Origin: CAIKZZ01 sp035604595
GTDB lineage: Bacteria; Pseudomonadota; Gammaproteobacteria; Steroidobacterales; Steroidobacteraceae
Reading direction: 5' to 3'
Length of the DNA stretch: 64,000 nucleotides
Assembly (NCBI GenBank): GCA_035604595.1
Contig: DATNIE010000008.1
Span: forward strand, 152,864 to 216,863
The number at the start of each line of letters is the position of its first letter. The first letter of the stretch is position 1. The position numbers and the translations under genes are program-made. Under the pieces are notes generated by a model. That model searched no databases. It was not told the DNA's origin and was given only the letters and a program-made list of their open reading frames with translations. This document shows, piece by piece, positions 22,393-31,318 of this stretch.

Positions 22393-24150
22393 ATGGCCTA
22401 TGTTGCAATAGCGGATCGCGACCACGCGCTCCACGACCCGCAGAGCTGGGTCACGAAGTACATCTGGAGCCAGGACCACAAGGTCATCGCGATCCAGTAC
22501 GCAGTGACCGCGATCGGCATCGGCCTGGTCGCGCTGGTGCTGTCGCTGGTGATGCGCCTGCAGCTCGGCTTCCCGCACACGTTCTCGCTGATCGCGCCGG
22601 GCGACTACCTGCAGGCGATCACGATGCACGGGATGATCATGGTGATCTACCTGCTCACGGCGCTGTTCCTGGGCGGCTTCGGCAATTACCTCATTCCCCT
22701 GATGTGCGGCGCACGCGACATGGTGTTCCCGTACCTCAACATGCTGAGCTACTGGGTCTACCTGCTCGCCGTGCTGGTGCTGGTCGCCGGTTTCTTCGTT
22801 CCCGGCGGACCGACCGGCGCGGGCTGGACGCTGTACCCGCCGCAGGCGATCTCGAACGGCACGCCCGGGGCATCGTGGGGCATCGTCTGCATGCTGGTCT
22901 CGCTCGCGATCTTCATCGTCGCCTTCACGATGGGCGGCCTCAACTACGTCACGACCGTGCTGCAGGCGCGCTGTCGCGGCATGACGCTGATGCGCATGCC
23001 GCTGTCGGTATGGGGCATCTTCTGCGCCACCATCCTCGGCCTGCTCGCATTCCCGGCGCTGCTCGTGTCGGCGGTCATGCTGACGCTGGATGCGGTCATC
23101 GGCACCAGCTTCTTCATGCCGGCGGTCGTCTCGATGGGGCATGCGCCGACGCACAATGGCGGCAGCCCGCTGCTGTTCCAGCACCTGTTCTGGTTCTTCG
23201 GGCACCCCGAGGTGTACATCGTCGCGCTGCCGGCGTTCGGCATCGTCTCGGATCTGCTGAGCACGCACGCCCGGCGGCACATATTCGGCTATCGAATGAT
23301 GGTCTGGGCGATCCTTGCGATCGCCTGCCTCAGCTTCGTCGTGTGGGCGCACCACATGTACATCAGCGGCATGAACCCGTACTTCGGCTTCTTCTTCGCG
23401 ACGACCACACTGGTCATCGCCGTGCCGACCGCGCTCAAGGTCTACAACTGGGTGCTGACGCTGTGGCGCGGCGACATCCACCTGACGGTCCCGATGATGT
23501 TCGCGATCGGCTTCATCTTCACGTTCATCCACGGGGGTCTCACCGGGCTGTTCCTCGGCAATGTCACCGTGGACGTGCCGCTGTCCGCCACCTACTTCGT
23601 GGTCGCCCACTTCCACATGGTGATGGGTGTATCGCCGATCATGGTGGTGTTTGGCGCCATCTATCACTGGTATCCGAAGATGACCGGCCGGATGCTGAAC
23701 GAGACGCTCGGCCGGATCCACTTCTGGATCACGTTCCTCGGCGTCTATTCGATCTACCTGCCGATGCACTACCTCGGCATCCTCGGTGTGCCGCGGCGCT
23801 ACTACGCCTACACGACGGCGGATTTCCCGCCGTCGGTGCAGTCGCTGAACGCCGCCATCACCATCGCGGCGCTGATCGTGGCCGCGGCGCAGCTGGTGTT
23901 TCTGTTCAACATCGTCTGGTCGCTCGTCCACGGCAAGCCCGCCGGCAGCAACCCCTGGCGCGCAACGACGCTTGAGTGGCAGACGCCGGACACCCCGCCC
24001 AAGCACGGCAACTGGGGCCCGAAGCTGCCCGTCGTCTACCGCTGGGCCTACGACTACAGCGTGCCGGGTGCGGCTGAGGATTTCATCCCGCAGAACATGC
24101 CGCCCAGCGAGCGCGCACCGGCGGGTTATAGCCACGAAGGGACCGCGTGA
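22393..24150 (+). CDS. coxN: Cytochrome c oxidase subunit I (CoxN-like, aa3-type)
   Basis: A 585-residue, 12-helix heme-copper oxidase subunit. Heme and copper ligands are visible: the low-spin heme His in TMHGMIMV, the cross-linked His-Tyr pair in FGHPEVYI (the Glu of this motif marks an A1-type proton channel), the CuB pair in WAHHMYISGM, and VAHFHMVMG for the remaining heme ligands. The D-channel Asp (ARDMVFP) and K-channel Lys (VPTALKVYNW) are kept. GGAGGAGAGG lies before the ATG. It overlaps the next gene by four bases. It reduces oxygen with electrons from CoxM; the heme A comes from ctaA/ctaB. Confidence 0.97.
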   Translation: MAYVAIADRDHALHDPQSWVTKYIWSQDHKVIAIQYAVTAIGIGLVALVLSLVMRLQLGFPHTFSLIAPGDYLQAITMHGMIMVIYLLTALFLGGFGNYLIPLMCGARDMVFPYLNMLSYWVYLLAVLVLVAGFFVPGGPTGAGWTLYPPQAISNGTPGASWGIVCMLVSLAIFIVAFTMGGLNYVTTVLQARCRGMTLMRMPLSVWGIFCATILGLLAFPALLVSAVMLTLDAVIGTSFFMPAVVSMGHAPTHNGGSPLLFQHLFWFFGHPEVYIVALPAFGIVSDLLSTHARRHIFGYRMMVWAILAIACLSFVVWAHHMYISGMNPYFGFFFATTTLVIAVPTALKVYNWVLTLWRGDIHLTVPMMFAIGFIFTFIHGGLTGLFLGNVTVDVPLSATYFVVAHFHMVMGVSPIMVVFGAIYHWYPKMTGRMLNETLGRIHFWITFLGVYSIYLPMHYLGILGVPRRYYAYTTADFPPSVQSLNAAITIAALIVAAAQLVFLFNIVWSLVHGKPAGSNPWRATTLEWQTPDTPPKHGNWGPKLPVVYRWAYDYSVPGAAEDFIPQNMPPSERAPAGYSHEGTA

Positions 24151-24827
24151 GCGTGTCGATCGCTTTTGCCGCGCTCATCGCCGGCACGGTCGTCTGGGCA
24201 CTGCTGGTCCGCCGCCTGACGGCCAAGCCGTGGCTGACGCCCGGCTCGACCGCAGCGCTCAACGAAGGCGGGCAAACGCTGCTACCCGCTCAGACGATCG
24301 GGCTGTGGACGTTCCTCGGGGTGATCACCTCGCTGTTCGGCCTGTTCATCGCCGCGTATCACATGCGGATGATTCAGGGCATCCAGCACGGCGACTGGAA
24401 CCATTTCCCCGTACCACGGCTGCTATGGGTCAACACGGTCGTCCTGATGCTGGGCAGCGTTGCGATGGAATGGGCGCGCAGCGCGGCGGAGCGCGGCGAG
24501 CTCGGGCGGCTGCGGCCGCGGCTCATCGCGGGCGGAGTGCTGACGGCGGCGTTCCTGCTCGGCCAGCTGCTGGCCTGGCGCCAGGTGCGCGGTGCGGAGT
24601 ACTTCTCGCCGAGTAATCCCGCGGTCGCCTTCTTCTACCTGCTCACCGCCGTGCACGGTCTGCATCTGCTCGGGGGCCTCGCCGTCTGGGCGCGGACGAT
24701 CGCCCGGCTGTCAGCCCCGCGCGTCAAACCGCTCGACATCAGCCTCACGGTGGGCCTGTGCACCGTGTACTGGCACTACCTGTTGCTCGTGTGGCTGGTG
24801 CTGTTCGGGCTGATGTTGTCCACCTAG
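24147..24827 (+). CDS. coxO: Cytochrome c oxidase subunit III-like protein, first copy (CoxO-like)
   Basis: A 226-residue membrane protein with about seven hydrophobic segments. GLWTFLGVITSLFGLFIAAYHMR, FYLLTAVHGLHLLGGL and VYWHYLLLVWLVLFGLM are the subunit III signatures. The GTG start overlaps the coxN stop (GTGA). A second, distinct subunit III gene follows directly. Two subunit III genes in tandem after subunits II and I is the coxMNOP arrangement described in Bradyrhizobium. Confidence 0.88.
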   Translation: MSVSIAFAALIAGTVVWALLVRRLTAKPWLTPGSTAALNEGGQTLLPAQTIGLWTFLGVITSLFGLFIAAYHMRMIQGIQHGDWNHFPVPRLLWVNTVVLMLGSVAMEWARSAAERGELGRLRPRLIAGGVLTAAFLLGQLLAWRQVRGAEYFSPSNPAVAFFYLLTAVHGLHLLGGLAVWARTIARLSAPRVKPLDISLTVGLCTVYWHYLLLVWLVLFGLMLST

Positions 24828-24846
24828 ACTGAAGGATTCGGATCGT

Positions 24847-25539
24847 ATGGCAGCAGATGCGCTCACGGCCGGGACGGCCGCTCACGGTGCGGCCGGTCTC
24901 GAAGGGGTCGTTGCCGATCTGGCCTCCGACAAGCAGGCCTTCCCCGTGCCGTGGGGCAAGGCAATGATGTGGATTTTCCTGCTCAGCGACACGTTCATTT
25001 TCAGCTGCTTTCTGACCTCGTACATGAACGTGCGGATCTCGACCACCGTGAAGTGGCCGAACCCGAGCGAGGTCTTCGGGCTGACGGTCGGGCACACGAA
25101 CGTGCCGCTGCTGCTGATTGCGATCATGACGATGGTCCTGATCACGAGTAGCGGCACGATGGCGATGGCCGTCAACTACGGCTACCGCCGCAACCGCGCG
25201 TACACGACAGCGTTGATGCTGGCCACCGCCGGGTTCGGCGCTACCTTCGTCGGCATGCAGGCCTTCGAGTGGACCAAACTGATCGTCGTTGAAGGGGTCC
25301 GCCCGTGGGGGAACCCGCTCGGCGCGGTGCAGTTCGGCGACTCGTTCTTCATGATCACCGGTTTCCACGGCCTGCACGTCTCGGCGGGTGTCGTGTACCT
25401 GACGGTCGTGGCAATACGGGTCTGGAACGGGTTCTACGATCGAAAGGGCAGCTACGAGACCGTCGAGATCGCGGGCCTGTACTGGCATTTCGTCGATCTC
25501 GTCTGGGTGTTCATCTTCGCTCTGTTCTATCTCTGGTAG
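24847..25539 (+). CDS. coxP: Cytochrome c oxidase subunit III-like protein, second copy (CoxP-like)
   Basis: A 230-residue protein with five clear membrane segments after a 38-residue polar N-terminus. WGKAMMWIFLLSDTFIFSCFLTSY, FFMITGFHGLHVSAGVVYL and YWHFVDLVWVFIFALFYLW are typical of subunit III (the last carries the family's conserved WHFVDxVW). It diverges strongly from coxO, so the pair is not a recent duplication. GAAGGAT lies before the ATG. Subunit III stabilises the oxidase and the D-channel. Confidence 0.92.
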   Translation: MAADALTAGTAAHGAAGLEGVVADLASDKQAFPVPWGKAMMWIFLLSDTFIFSCFLTSYMNVRISTTVKWPNPSEVFGLTVGHTNVPLLLIAIMTMVLITSSGTMAMAVNYGYRRNRAYTTALMLATAGFGATFVGMQAFEWTKLIVVEGVRPWGNPLGAVQFGDSFFMITGFHGLHVSAGVVYLTVVAIRVWNGFYDRKGSYETVEIAGLYWHFVDLVWVFIFALFYLW

Positions 25540-25548
25540 GCCGAACTC

Positions 25549-25884
25549 ATGGACCACACCGCCGAACAAACGCATGGCGAAGGCCAGCAGCACCCGATCG
25601 CGATCTACCTGTGGATCTGGGGGCTGCTGTTCATCGTCAGCACGTTTTCCTATCTCGTCGACTATTTCGACCTGCACGGGGTGCTGCGCTGGACGCTGCT
25701 CATCGTTTTCATGCTGGTCAAGGCCGGCTTTATTGTCGGGATTTTCATGCATATGGCGTGGGAGCGTCTCGCGCTCAAGCTCGTCATTTTGGTGCCGCCA
25801 CTGTCCCTGCTGATTCTGATCAGCCTGATGGCAATCGAGGGCGACTACACGTTCCTGACGCGACTGAGCTCGTTCGTCCACTGA
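25549..25884 (+). CDS. Cytochrome c oxidase subunit IV (prokaryotic, CyoD/CoxD-like)
   Basis: A 111-residue protein with three membrane helices (about residues 20-37, 47-69 and 76-97) and the GFIVGIFMHMAWE motif of prokaryotic oxidase subunit IV. The N-terminus is His/Glu-rich. It follows coxP after nine bases and closes the operon. It is a small structural subunit of the oxidase, not catalytic. The convergent second subunit II gene ends 180 bases further on. Confidence 0.88.
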   Translation: MDHTAEQTHGEGQQHPIAIYLWIWGLLFIVSTFSYLVDYFDLHGVLRWTLLIVFMLVKAGFIVGIFMHMAWERLALKLVILVPPLSLLILISLMAIEGDYTFLTRLSSFVH

Positions 25885-26063
25885 CACGCTTAGCAGCTGC
25901 GCGACCCGGCTGGCGGGCCGACGGGAGTCCAGGCGCACGCACGCGATGACCGGCATCCGGGCGTGCTGGCCAGACGCCCCGCCACCGCCGCCGCTGAACG
26001 ACTGCGCCGCTGACTGCCGTGAAAGTCCGGCCGTGTCTGGCCGGCAAGCTCCGTTCGATGTGC

Positions 26064-26933
26064 TCAGAGCGCCGCGGCGGTGCTGGCTGCCGGGGTCGTC
26101 GCCGCGATCACCGCGACCGCAGCGCCGCTTGCGGCAGACCCGGCCACCTGCTGCTTCGCCGCCAGCCACTTTGCATAGTCCTGCTTCGAGAGCACCTCAA
26201 CGACGATCGGCATGAAGGCGTGATCGCGCCCGCACAGCTCGCCGCACTGCCCGGTGTACCGGCCGGTCCTGCCGGCCTTGAATCGCGCCTCGTTGATTGA
26301 GCCCGGGATTGCGGCCTTGTTGACCGCGAAGTCCGGCACCGACCACGAGTGCGCCACGTCGTTGCCGGTGAGCAGCAGGCGCACCGTGGTGTCCACCGGA
26401 ATCACCAGCGGGTTATCGACCTCGAGCAGCGTGTCCTTGGCGGCGTCTGGTCTGACGCCGGGCCGACGCTGCTGTACATCGTTCGACGCCGCGACGAGCG
26501 TCGAGTAGAAGCTGATGCCCGTGCCGAGGTAGTCGTAGTGCCACTTCCACTGATAGCCGGTCACCATGACCGACATCTCGGGGCTTCGAGTGTCGTCCGC
26601 GACAATCAGCGTGCGGGCGGCGGGGCTGGCTGTTGCGACCAGGATCACGACCGGGACCAGCGTCCAGACCACCTCGGCGCGGGTCGAGTGCGTCGGTGCC
26701 TTGTCGTGCACGGCGCCGGCAGACTGACGGATCCTCACGATCGAATAGATGATGAGGCTGAAGACCGCGACCGCGACCGCGACGCAGACCCAGAACAGGA
26801 TCATGTAGAACCCGTGCGCCGGCGTCGACACCTCGGGAGCGCCGACCGGCAGGCTGTAGCCGCTCGCGCAGGCGACCACCGGTGCGGCAGTGGCGAGTGC
26901 GGCGAGCGCGGCGGCGACTGTGCGGTTGTACAT
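26064..26933 (-). CDS. ctaC: Cytochrome c oxidase subunit II, stand-alone second copy without heme c
   Basis: A 289-residue subunit II. The N-terminal signal ends VVACASG, which looks like a lipoprotein box. Two membrane helices follow (about residues 43-66 and 88-107), then the cupredoxin domain with intact CuA ligands (HSWSVPDF and CGELCGRDHAFM) and the YQWKWHYDY aromatic electron-entry patch. The ATG at 26933 has GAGGGG upstream. It converges on the coxMNOP-like operon and no second subunit I lies in the window. It may replace CoxM in an alternative oxidase, or its partner genes may be elsewhere. The Ala-rich C-terminal 30 residues are low-complexity. Confidence 0.9.
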   Translation of the reverse strand: MYNRTVAAALAALATAAPVVACASGYSLPVGAPEVSTPAHGFYMILFWVCVAVAVAVFSLIIYSIVRIRQSAGAVHDKAPTHSTRAEVVWTLVPVVILVATASPAARTLIVADDTRSPEMSVMVTGYQWKWHYDYLGTGISFYSTLVAASNDVQQRRPGVRPDAAKDTLLEVDNPLVIPVDTTVRLLLTGNDVAHSWSVPDFAVNKAAIPGSINEARFKAGRTGRYTGQCGELCGRDHAFMPIVVEVLSKQDYAKWLAAKQQVAGSAASGAAVAVIAATTPAASTAAAL

Positions 26934-27237
26934 CGATCCCCTCAGCCTGTTTATCAGCCCGGCCTCCTGGCGCGCGGGCCGCGCAGTGTAGCCTTCGCCC
27001 AGTGCCGGGAACATAGGGTTCGCTGGCCGCGCGGGTCAAGGGCTGGGACGTTGCTTCCGCGTCCCCACCCGCGCGACCGGGGCGGACGATCCTGACATGC
27101 GGTCCGTCCCGCGAGGCACGTGCGGAGGCTCACGGTTCGATGCATGGCGCCACCGGGGCCGTGTTGCACAACTGCGCCGGGGCCCGTGACGGCGCCCGAC
27201 AGTCGGCGGCGGTCGCAACGTGAGCGCGCGCAAGGCC
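26934..27237 (-). other. Intergenic region between subunit II gene and bioD
   Basis: About 300 bases, GC-rich, with no convincing frame on either strand. It must hold the promoter of the subunit II gene and the end of the bio operon transcript. No perfect terminator, repeat or operator was recognised. Confidence 0.4.
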
Positions 27238-27939
27238 TCAGGCGAGCAGCGTGCGGATGTCGAGTCGCGCGGCGGCGGCGGCCACATCGGGCGGTTCAAG
27301 GCGCGGGATCGTCGCCAGGCATGGGGCCGGTATCAGCCCCTTCAGCGTCGCGACGTTCTCGGCGCGCCGCTCGAAGTCCGATTCAATCCCGTTGGCGACC
27401 CAGCCGCCGATCGATGCGCCCTGCGCGAGCACCGACTCGGCCGTCAGCAGCGCGTGGTTCAGGCAGCCGAGCCGGAGGCGGACGACGATGATGACCGGCA
27501 GCTCGAGGTGACGCGCGAGATGACCGACCGTCAGCGCGCCGCCGAGCGGCGTGCGCCAGCCGCCGGCCCCTTCGACGATCACGATATCCGACAGCGCCGT
27601 GAGCGTCGCGTAGTTCGCGGCGATCGCCTCGAAATCGACGGGCCGCCCGGCCTCCTCCGCCGCTAGATGCGGCGCGATCGCCGGCCGGTATGCGCACGGG
27701 TTCACAACCTCGTATGGCCACTGCGCCGAGCTTTCCCGGAGCAGCGTCAGCGCGTCCTCGTTGCGCAGTCCGGCGGGGGTCGTCATGCAGCCGGAGGCGA
27801 CCGGCTTCATGCCGGCGACCCGCAGGCCCTGTGCGCGGCAGCCGCGCAGCAGAGCTGCAGCAATCAGCGTCTTGCCGACGCCGGTGTCCGTGCCGGTGAC
27901 GAAGAACGCGCGGGCAGACGGTCGGGCTGATCCGGTCAC
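27238..27939 (-). CDS. bioD: Dethiobiotin synthetase
   Basis: A 233-residue P-loop enzyme that uses ATP and CO2 to close the ureido ring of 7,8-diaminopelargonate. The Walker-type motif FFVTGTDTGVGKTL is at residues 12-25, KPVASGC follows, then VEGAGGWRTPL and NHALLTAESV. The start is a GTG with only a weak ribosome-binding site. Last gene of bioBFCD, separated from bioC by about 120 bases. bioA is not present in the window. Confidence 0.95.
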   Translation of the reverse strand: MTGSARPSARAFFVTGTDTGVGKTLIAAALLRGCRAQGLRVAGMKPVASGCMTTPAGLRNEDALTLLRESSAQWPYEVVNPCAYRPAIAPHLAAEEAGRPVDFEAIAANYATLTALSDIVIVEGAGGWRTPLGGALTVGHLARHLELPVIIVVRLRLGCLNHALLTAESVLAQGASIGGWVANGIESDFERRAENVATLKGLIPAPCLATIPRLEPPDVAAAAARLDIRTLLA

Positions 27940-28061
27940 CGCGAAGCACCCCGCGGACTGCGGCGCAGGAGCAGCGCCGGGGCAAGACTAGCATCGGTGG
28001 GGCGGATGGCGGGTCCGCGACGCGCCGCGGGTGACCGGGCCTGGTACCGCCCGTCCCGGAG

Positions 28062-28940
28062 CTAGCGGCGTCTCAGCGATTGGAGCGGCACAACGACCTC
28101 GCCGCGCCGCCCACGGACCGGTGGCGTCGCTGCCGGGCACCAGGCCTGCCCGTACACGACCTCGCAGGTTGCTGGCAACCGCCCGTCGGCGGTGCGAAAC
28201 CTTTCATAGGCAGCCGCGACCCGCGCGAAACGCGCGCGCCCGGTGAGTCCGGCCGCGCGACCGGCGAGCGCGTTCTGCGCGCCCAGCGCCTTCAGATCGC
28301 GCATCAGCGCACGGGCGTCGGCGTAGGTCAGCGTATGGCGATCGACATCCAGCACCGGGTCCGAGAAGCCTGCGCGCACCAGTGCATCGCCGATGTCGTG
28401 GAGGTCGAGGAACCGGTGCACGTGCGCCGTCCCATCTGCCTCGTTCCACGCGGCGCGCAGCTCGGCGAGGGTGTCCGGGCCCACGGTCGAGAACGTCAGG
28501 CAGCCGCGTGGTGCCAGTACGCGCCGGACCTCGCGCAGCACAGTGTCGAGGTCGACTGACCAGTGCAGCATCAGGTTCGAATAGACAAGGTCGACGCCGC
28601 CGTCGCGGACCGGCAGACGGGCCGCATCGGCGCAGATCCGGTCAAAGCGCCTGCGCCAGGACTGCGCCCGGTGCGCCTCACGGAGCATGCCGGGCGACAG
28701 ATCGAGCGCGATCACGCGCGCCGCGTGCCAGCGGTCGCGCAGCGCGCGGGCGCCGTGGCCGGTTCCTGCGCCGAGATCGAGGATGACGCCGGGCTCGATC
28801 TTGAGCAGCTCGAGGCGCACGAGGATCTCCGACCGCGTCGCGACGCCGATGACGGCATGGGCGTCGTAGCTCCGGCTTGCGCGCTCGAACCCGCGCCGCA
28901 CGGCGCGTGCGTCGAGGCGCCAAGGACCATCTTCCATCAT
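28062..28940 (-). CDS. bioC: Malonyl-ACP O-methyltransferase
   Basis: A 292-residue class I SAM-dependent methyltransferase. BioC methylates malonyl-ACP so that pimeloyl chains can be built by fatty-acid synthesis. Marks: the N-terminal DARAVRRGFERASRSYDAHAVI, the SAM-binding LDLGAGTGHGARAL, and YSNLMLHWSVDLDTVLREVRRVL. The ATG overlaps the bioF stop by four bases. The matching pimeloyl-ester esterase (bioH or an equivalent) is not in this operon and must be elsewhere. Confidence 0.93.
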   Translation of the reverse strand: MMEDGPWRLDARAVRRGFERASRSYDAHAVIGVATRSEILVRLELLKIEPGVILDLGAGTGHGARALRDRWHAARVIALDLSPGMLREAHRAQSWRRRFDRICADAARLPVRDGGVDLVYSNLMLHWSVDLDTVLREVRRVLAPRGCLTFSTVGPDTLAELRAAWNEADGTAHVHRFLDLHDIGDALVRAGFSDPVLDVDRHTLTYADARALMRDLKALGAQNALAGRAAGLTGRARFARVAAAYERFRTADGRLPATCEVVYGQAWCPAATPPVRGRRGEVVVPLQSLRRR

Positions 28941-30133
28941 GCCGGCGTGCGGTGTGGCAGCGCCGCGAGCGCCTCGAGCAGCCGCTCGACGTCGGTGGCG
29001 GCGTGCGCCGCCGAGAACGTGATCCTGAGACGCGCCGTTCCCTCGGGCACCGACGGCGGGCGGATCGCCGCGGCCAGGATGCCGCGCTCAAGCAACCGCG
29101 CACTCGCCTCGAGCGCCGCCTCGTTGCTGCCGAGCACGAGTGGCTGGATGGGCGTCGTGGATTCGCCGAGCGGCAGGCCGAGGTCGGTGCAGCCGGCCCG
29201 GAAGCGTGCGATGTGCTCGCGCAGCCGCTCGCGCCGCCACGGCTCGGTCGCCGCGAGCGCAAGCGCGGTCCGCGCAGCCGCGGCCACGGCCGGCGGCAAC
29301 GCGGTCGTGAAAATGTACGTGCGCGCACGCTGCACCAGCAGCTCCACCAGCGCCGCCGAGCCAGCGACGAAGGCACCGAAAGTGCCGAAGGCCTTGCCGA
29401 GGGTGCCGATCAGCACGGGCACGTCCTCGCTGCTCGCACCCGCCTGCTCGAGCGAGCCGCGGCCGGTGGGTCCAAGCACGCCGAGGCCGTGGGCGTCGTC
29501 CACGGCGAGCCACGCGCGCCGTCTGCGGCAGACACCGGCCAGCGCGAGCAGCGGGGCGATGTCGCCGTCCATGCTGAAAACGCCGTCGGTCAGCAGCAGC
29601 GCGTTGCCCTCATCCCGCTCGGCGAGCAGCCGCTCGGCCGCCGCGGCATCGCCGTGCGCGAACCTCTCGAAACGGCCGCCCGACAGCCGGCCGGCGTCGA
29701 GCAGCGAGGCGTGATTGAGCCGGTCCTCGAGCACCAGGTCGCCGCGGCTCGCGAGCGTCGTGCCGACCGCGAGGTTCGCCATATAGCCGGTCGAGAACAG
29801 CACCGCGCGCTCACGACCGGTGTATGCGGCGAGTGCCTCCTCGAGGTCATGATGTTCGCGGTGATGGCCAGTCACCAGATGCGAGGCGCCGCTACCGACC
29901 CCCACACGCCGCGCCGCCGCGCCAAACGCTGCCGTGACACCGGGATGGCGCGCGAGTCCGAGGTAGTCGTTGCTGGAGAAGGACAGCAGCTGTCGCCCGT
30001 CGATCCGGGCCGCGACTCCGCTGCCGTCGCGCTCGTAGCCGTCCACACGACGGCGATGCCGTTCGAGACCGCGCGCGCGCAGCTGCTCGAGCCGCTGCGC
30101 GAGCGCCTGTTCGCGCCAGTCCTCGGCGTTCAC
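28937..30133 (-). CDS. bioF: 8-amino-7-oxononanoate synthase
   Basis: A 398-residue PLP-dependent alpha-oxoamine synthase that condenses pimeloyl-ACP/CoA with alanine. SFSSNDYLGLARHPGV at the N-terminus, GSGASHLVTGHHREH, the DDAHGLGVLGPTGRG stretch, and the cofactor lysine in LIGTLGKAFGTFGAF are all present. The start overlaps the bioB stop by four bases and the end overlaps bioC by four. Normal family length. Confidence 0.96.
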   Translation of the reverse strand: MNAEDWREQALAQRLEQLRARGLERHRRRVDGYERDGSGVAARIDGRQLLSFSSNDYLGLARHPGVTAAFGAAARRVGVGSGASHLVTGHHREHHDLEEALAAYTGRERAVLFSTGYMANLAVGTTLASRGDLVLEDRLNHASLLDAGRLSGGRFERFAHGDAAAAERLLAERDEGNALLLTDGVFSMDGDIAPLLALAGVCRRRRAWLAVDDAHGLGVLGPTGRGSLEQAGASSEDVPVLIGTLGKAFGTFGAFVAGSAALVELLVQRARTYIFTTALPPAVAAAARTALALAATEPWRRERLREHIARFRAGCTDLGLPLGESTTPIQPLVLGSNEAALEASARLLERGILAAAIRPPSVPEGTARLRITFSAAHAATDVERLLEALAALPHRTPA

Positions 30134-31167
30134 GCCGCGCCGTGGGCGGTGGCCGGCTCTGGCGCGTCGCAGTGGGGCTCGACGGTGAGATCGGCCCGTT
30201 CCTCCGGGCGTATGCCGAGCCGCGCGAACAGCGCGGCGTCGTGCGCCGGGTCTGGATTGCCGGTGGTCAACAGCTTGTCGCCGTGAAAGATCGAGTTGGC
30301 GCCGGCGAGAAATGCGAGCGCCTGCAGCTCATCGCTCATCCCGCCGCGGCCCGCCGACAGCCGCACGTGGGCGCGAGGCATCAACAGGCGGGCAGCGGCG
30401 ATGGTCCTGACGAAGTCGAACGGATCGAGCGGCGCACTGCCGGCGAGCGGCGTCCCCGCCACCGCCACGAGCTGGTTGATCGGCACGCTATCGGGATGCT
30501 CGGGCAGCGTTGCGAGCGCGTGCAAAAGCCCCGCCCGGTCCTCGGGCGCCTCGCCCATGCCGAGGATGCCCCCGCAGCACACCTTCAATCCGGCCTCGCG
30601 TACGGCGGCGAGCGTGTCGAGCCGGTCCTGATAGGTGCGGGTCGTGATGATCTTCTGGTAGTAGGCCGGCGAGGTGTCGATGTTGTGGTTGTAGTAGTCG
30701 AGCCCGGCCGCCGCGAGCGCCGCGGCCTGGGCCGTGGTCAGCATGCCGAGCGTCGCGCAGGACTCGAGGCCGAGCGCACGCACCGCCCGGACCATGGCGA
30801 TCACGACCGTCAGATCGCGATCCTTCGGCGAGCGCCACGCGGCACCCATGCAAAAACGGGTAGCGCCGGCGGCCTTGGCATGGGCGGCGGCGGCGGCGAC
30901 CTCCTGCACCTCGAGCAGCTGTTCGCGTTCGAGACCCGTCTCGTAGCGCACGCTCTGCGGGCAGTAGGCACAGTCCTCGGGGCAGGCGCCGGTCTTGATC
31001 GAGAGCAGCGTCGACACCTGGACCCGGTTCGGGTCGAAGTGCCGGCGGTGAACGCGCTGGGCGTGAAACAGGAGATCGGCGAACGGCAGCGCGAGGAGCG
31101 TTTGCACCTCCGCGAGCGCCCAGTCGTGCCGAATCTCGCCGAGCCGATCGAGGACTGCCGGTCGCAT
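30130..31167 (-). CDS. bioB: Biotin synthase
   Basis: A 345-residue radical-SAM enzyme that inserts sulfur into dethiobiotin. The radical cluster cysteines are Cys62, Cys66 and Cys69 (ACPEDCAYCPQS). YYNHNIDTSPAYYQ and the LSAGRGGMSDELQ region (Arg of the auxiliary 2Fe-2S cluster) follow. The ATG at 31167 is preferred to that at 31173 because GGAG then sits five to six bases upstream. First gene of bioBFCD; a candidate BirA operator lies about 100 bases upstream. Confidence 0.97.
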   Translation of the reverse strand: MRPAVLDRLGEIRHDWALAEVQTLLALPFADLLFHAQRVHRRHFDPNRVQVSTLLSIKTGACPEDCAYCPQSVRYETGLEREQLLEVQEVAAAAAHAKAAGATRFCMGAAWRSPKDRDLTVVIAMVRAVRALGLESCATLGMLTTAQAAALAAAGLDYYNHNIDTSPAYYQKIITTRTYQDRLDTLAAVREAGLKVCCGGILGMGEAPEDRAGLLHALATLPEHPDSVPINQLVAVAGTPLAGSAPLDPFDFVRTIAAARLLMPRAHVRLSAGRGGMSDELQALAFLAGANSIFHGDKLLTTGNPDPAHDAALFARLGIRPEERADLTVEPHCDAPEPATAHGAA

Positions 31168-31267
31168 TGACATCTCCGCTCGGGTACTGCGGCGCCGAAA
31201 ACGGCGCGCCGGGCGCCGCGAGGCGGTGCGCGCCGAGGTCGTCCAAGTGTCCCGGCGGTCCGGTTTC

Positions 31268-31300
31268 CTGTCAACTATTGGGCAATAGAAAAGTTGACGT
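31268..31300 (-). promoter_or_regulatory. Candidate BirA operator upstream of bioB
   Basis: GTCAACT at 31270-31276 is mirrored by AGTTGAC at 31292-31298. Taken as nine-base half-sites (31268-31276 and 31292-31300) the spacer is 15 bases, the layout of BirA sites (half-site like TTGTAAACC, spacer about 15-16). A second palindrome, CTATTG/CAATAG, sits in the centre. The region is AT-rich, lies upstream of bioB and after the end of ubiA, and would also hold the bioB promoter. Confidence 0.6.
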
Positions 31301-31318
31301 AGGTCCCGGACGGAGCAG

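Noticed and set aside
21463..24135. An 890-codon open frame antisense to the cox genes
   Set aside because: It lies opposite clear oxidase genes, is very rich in His/Arg/Asp/Gly, and resembles nothing; such frames arise because GC-rich third positions suppress stops on the other strand.
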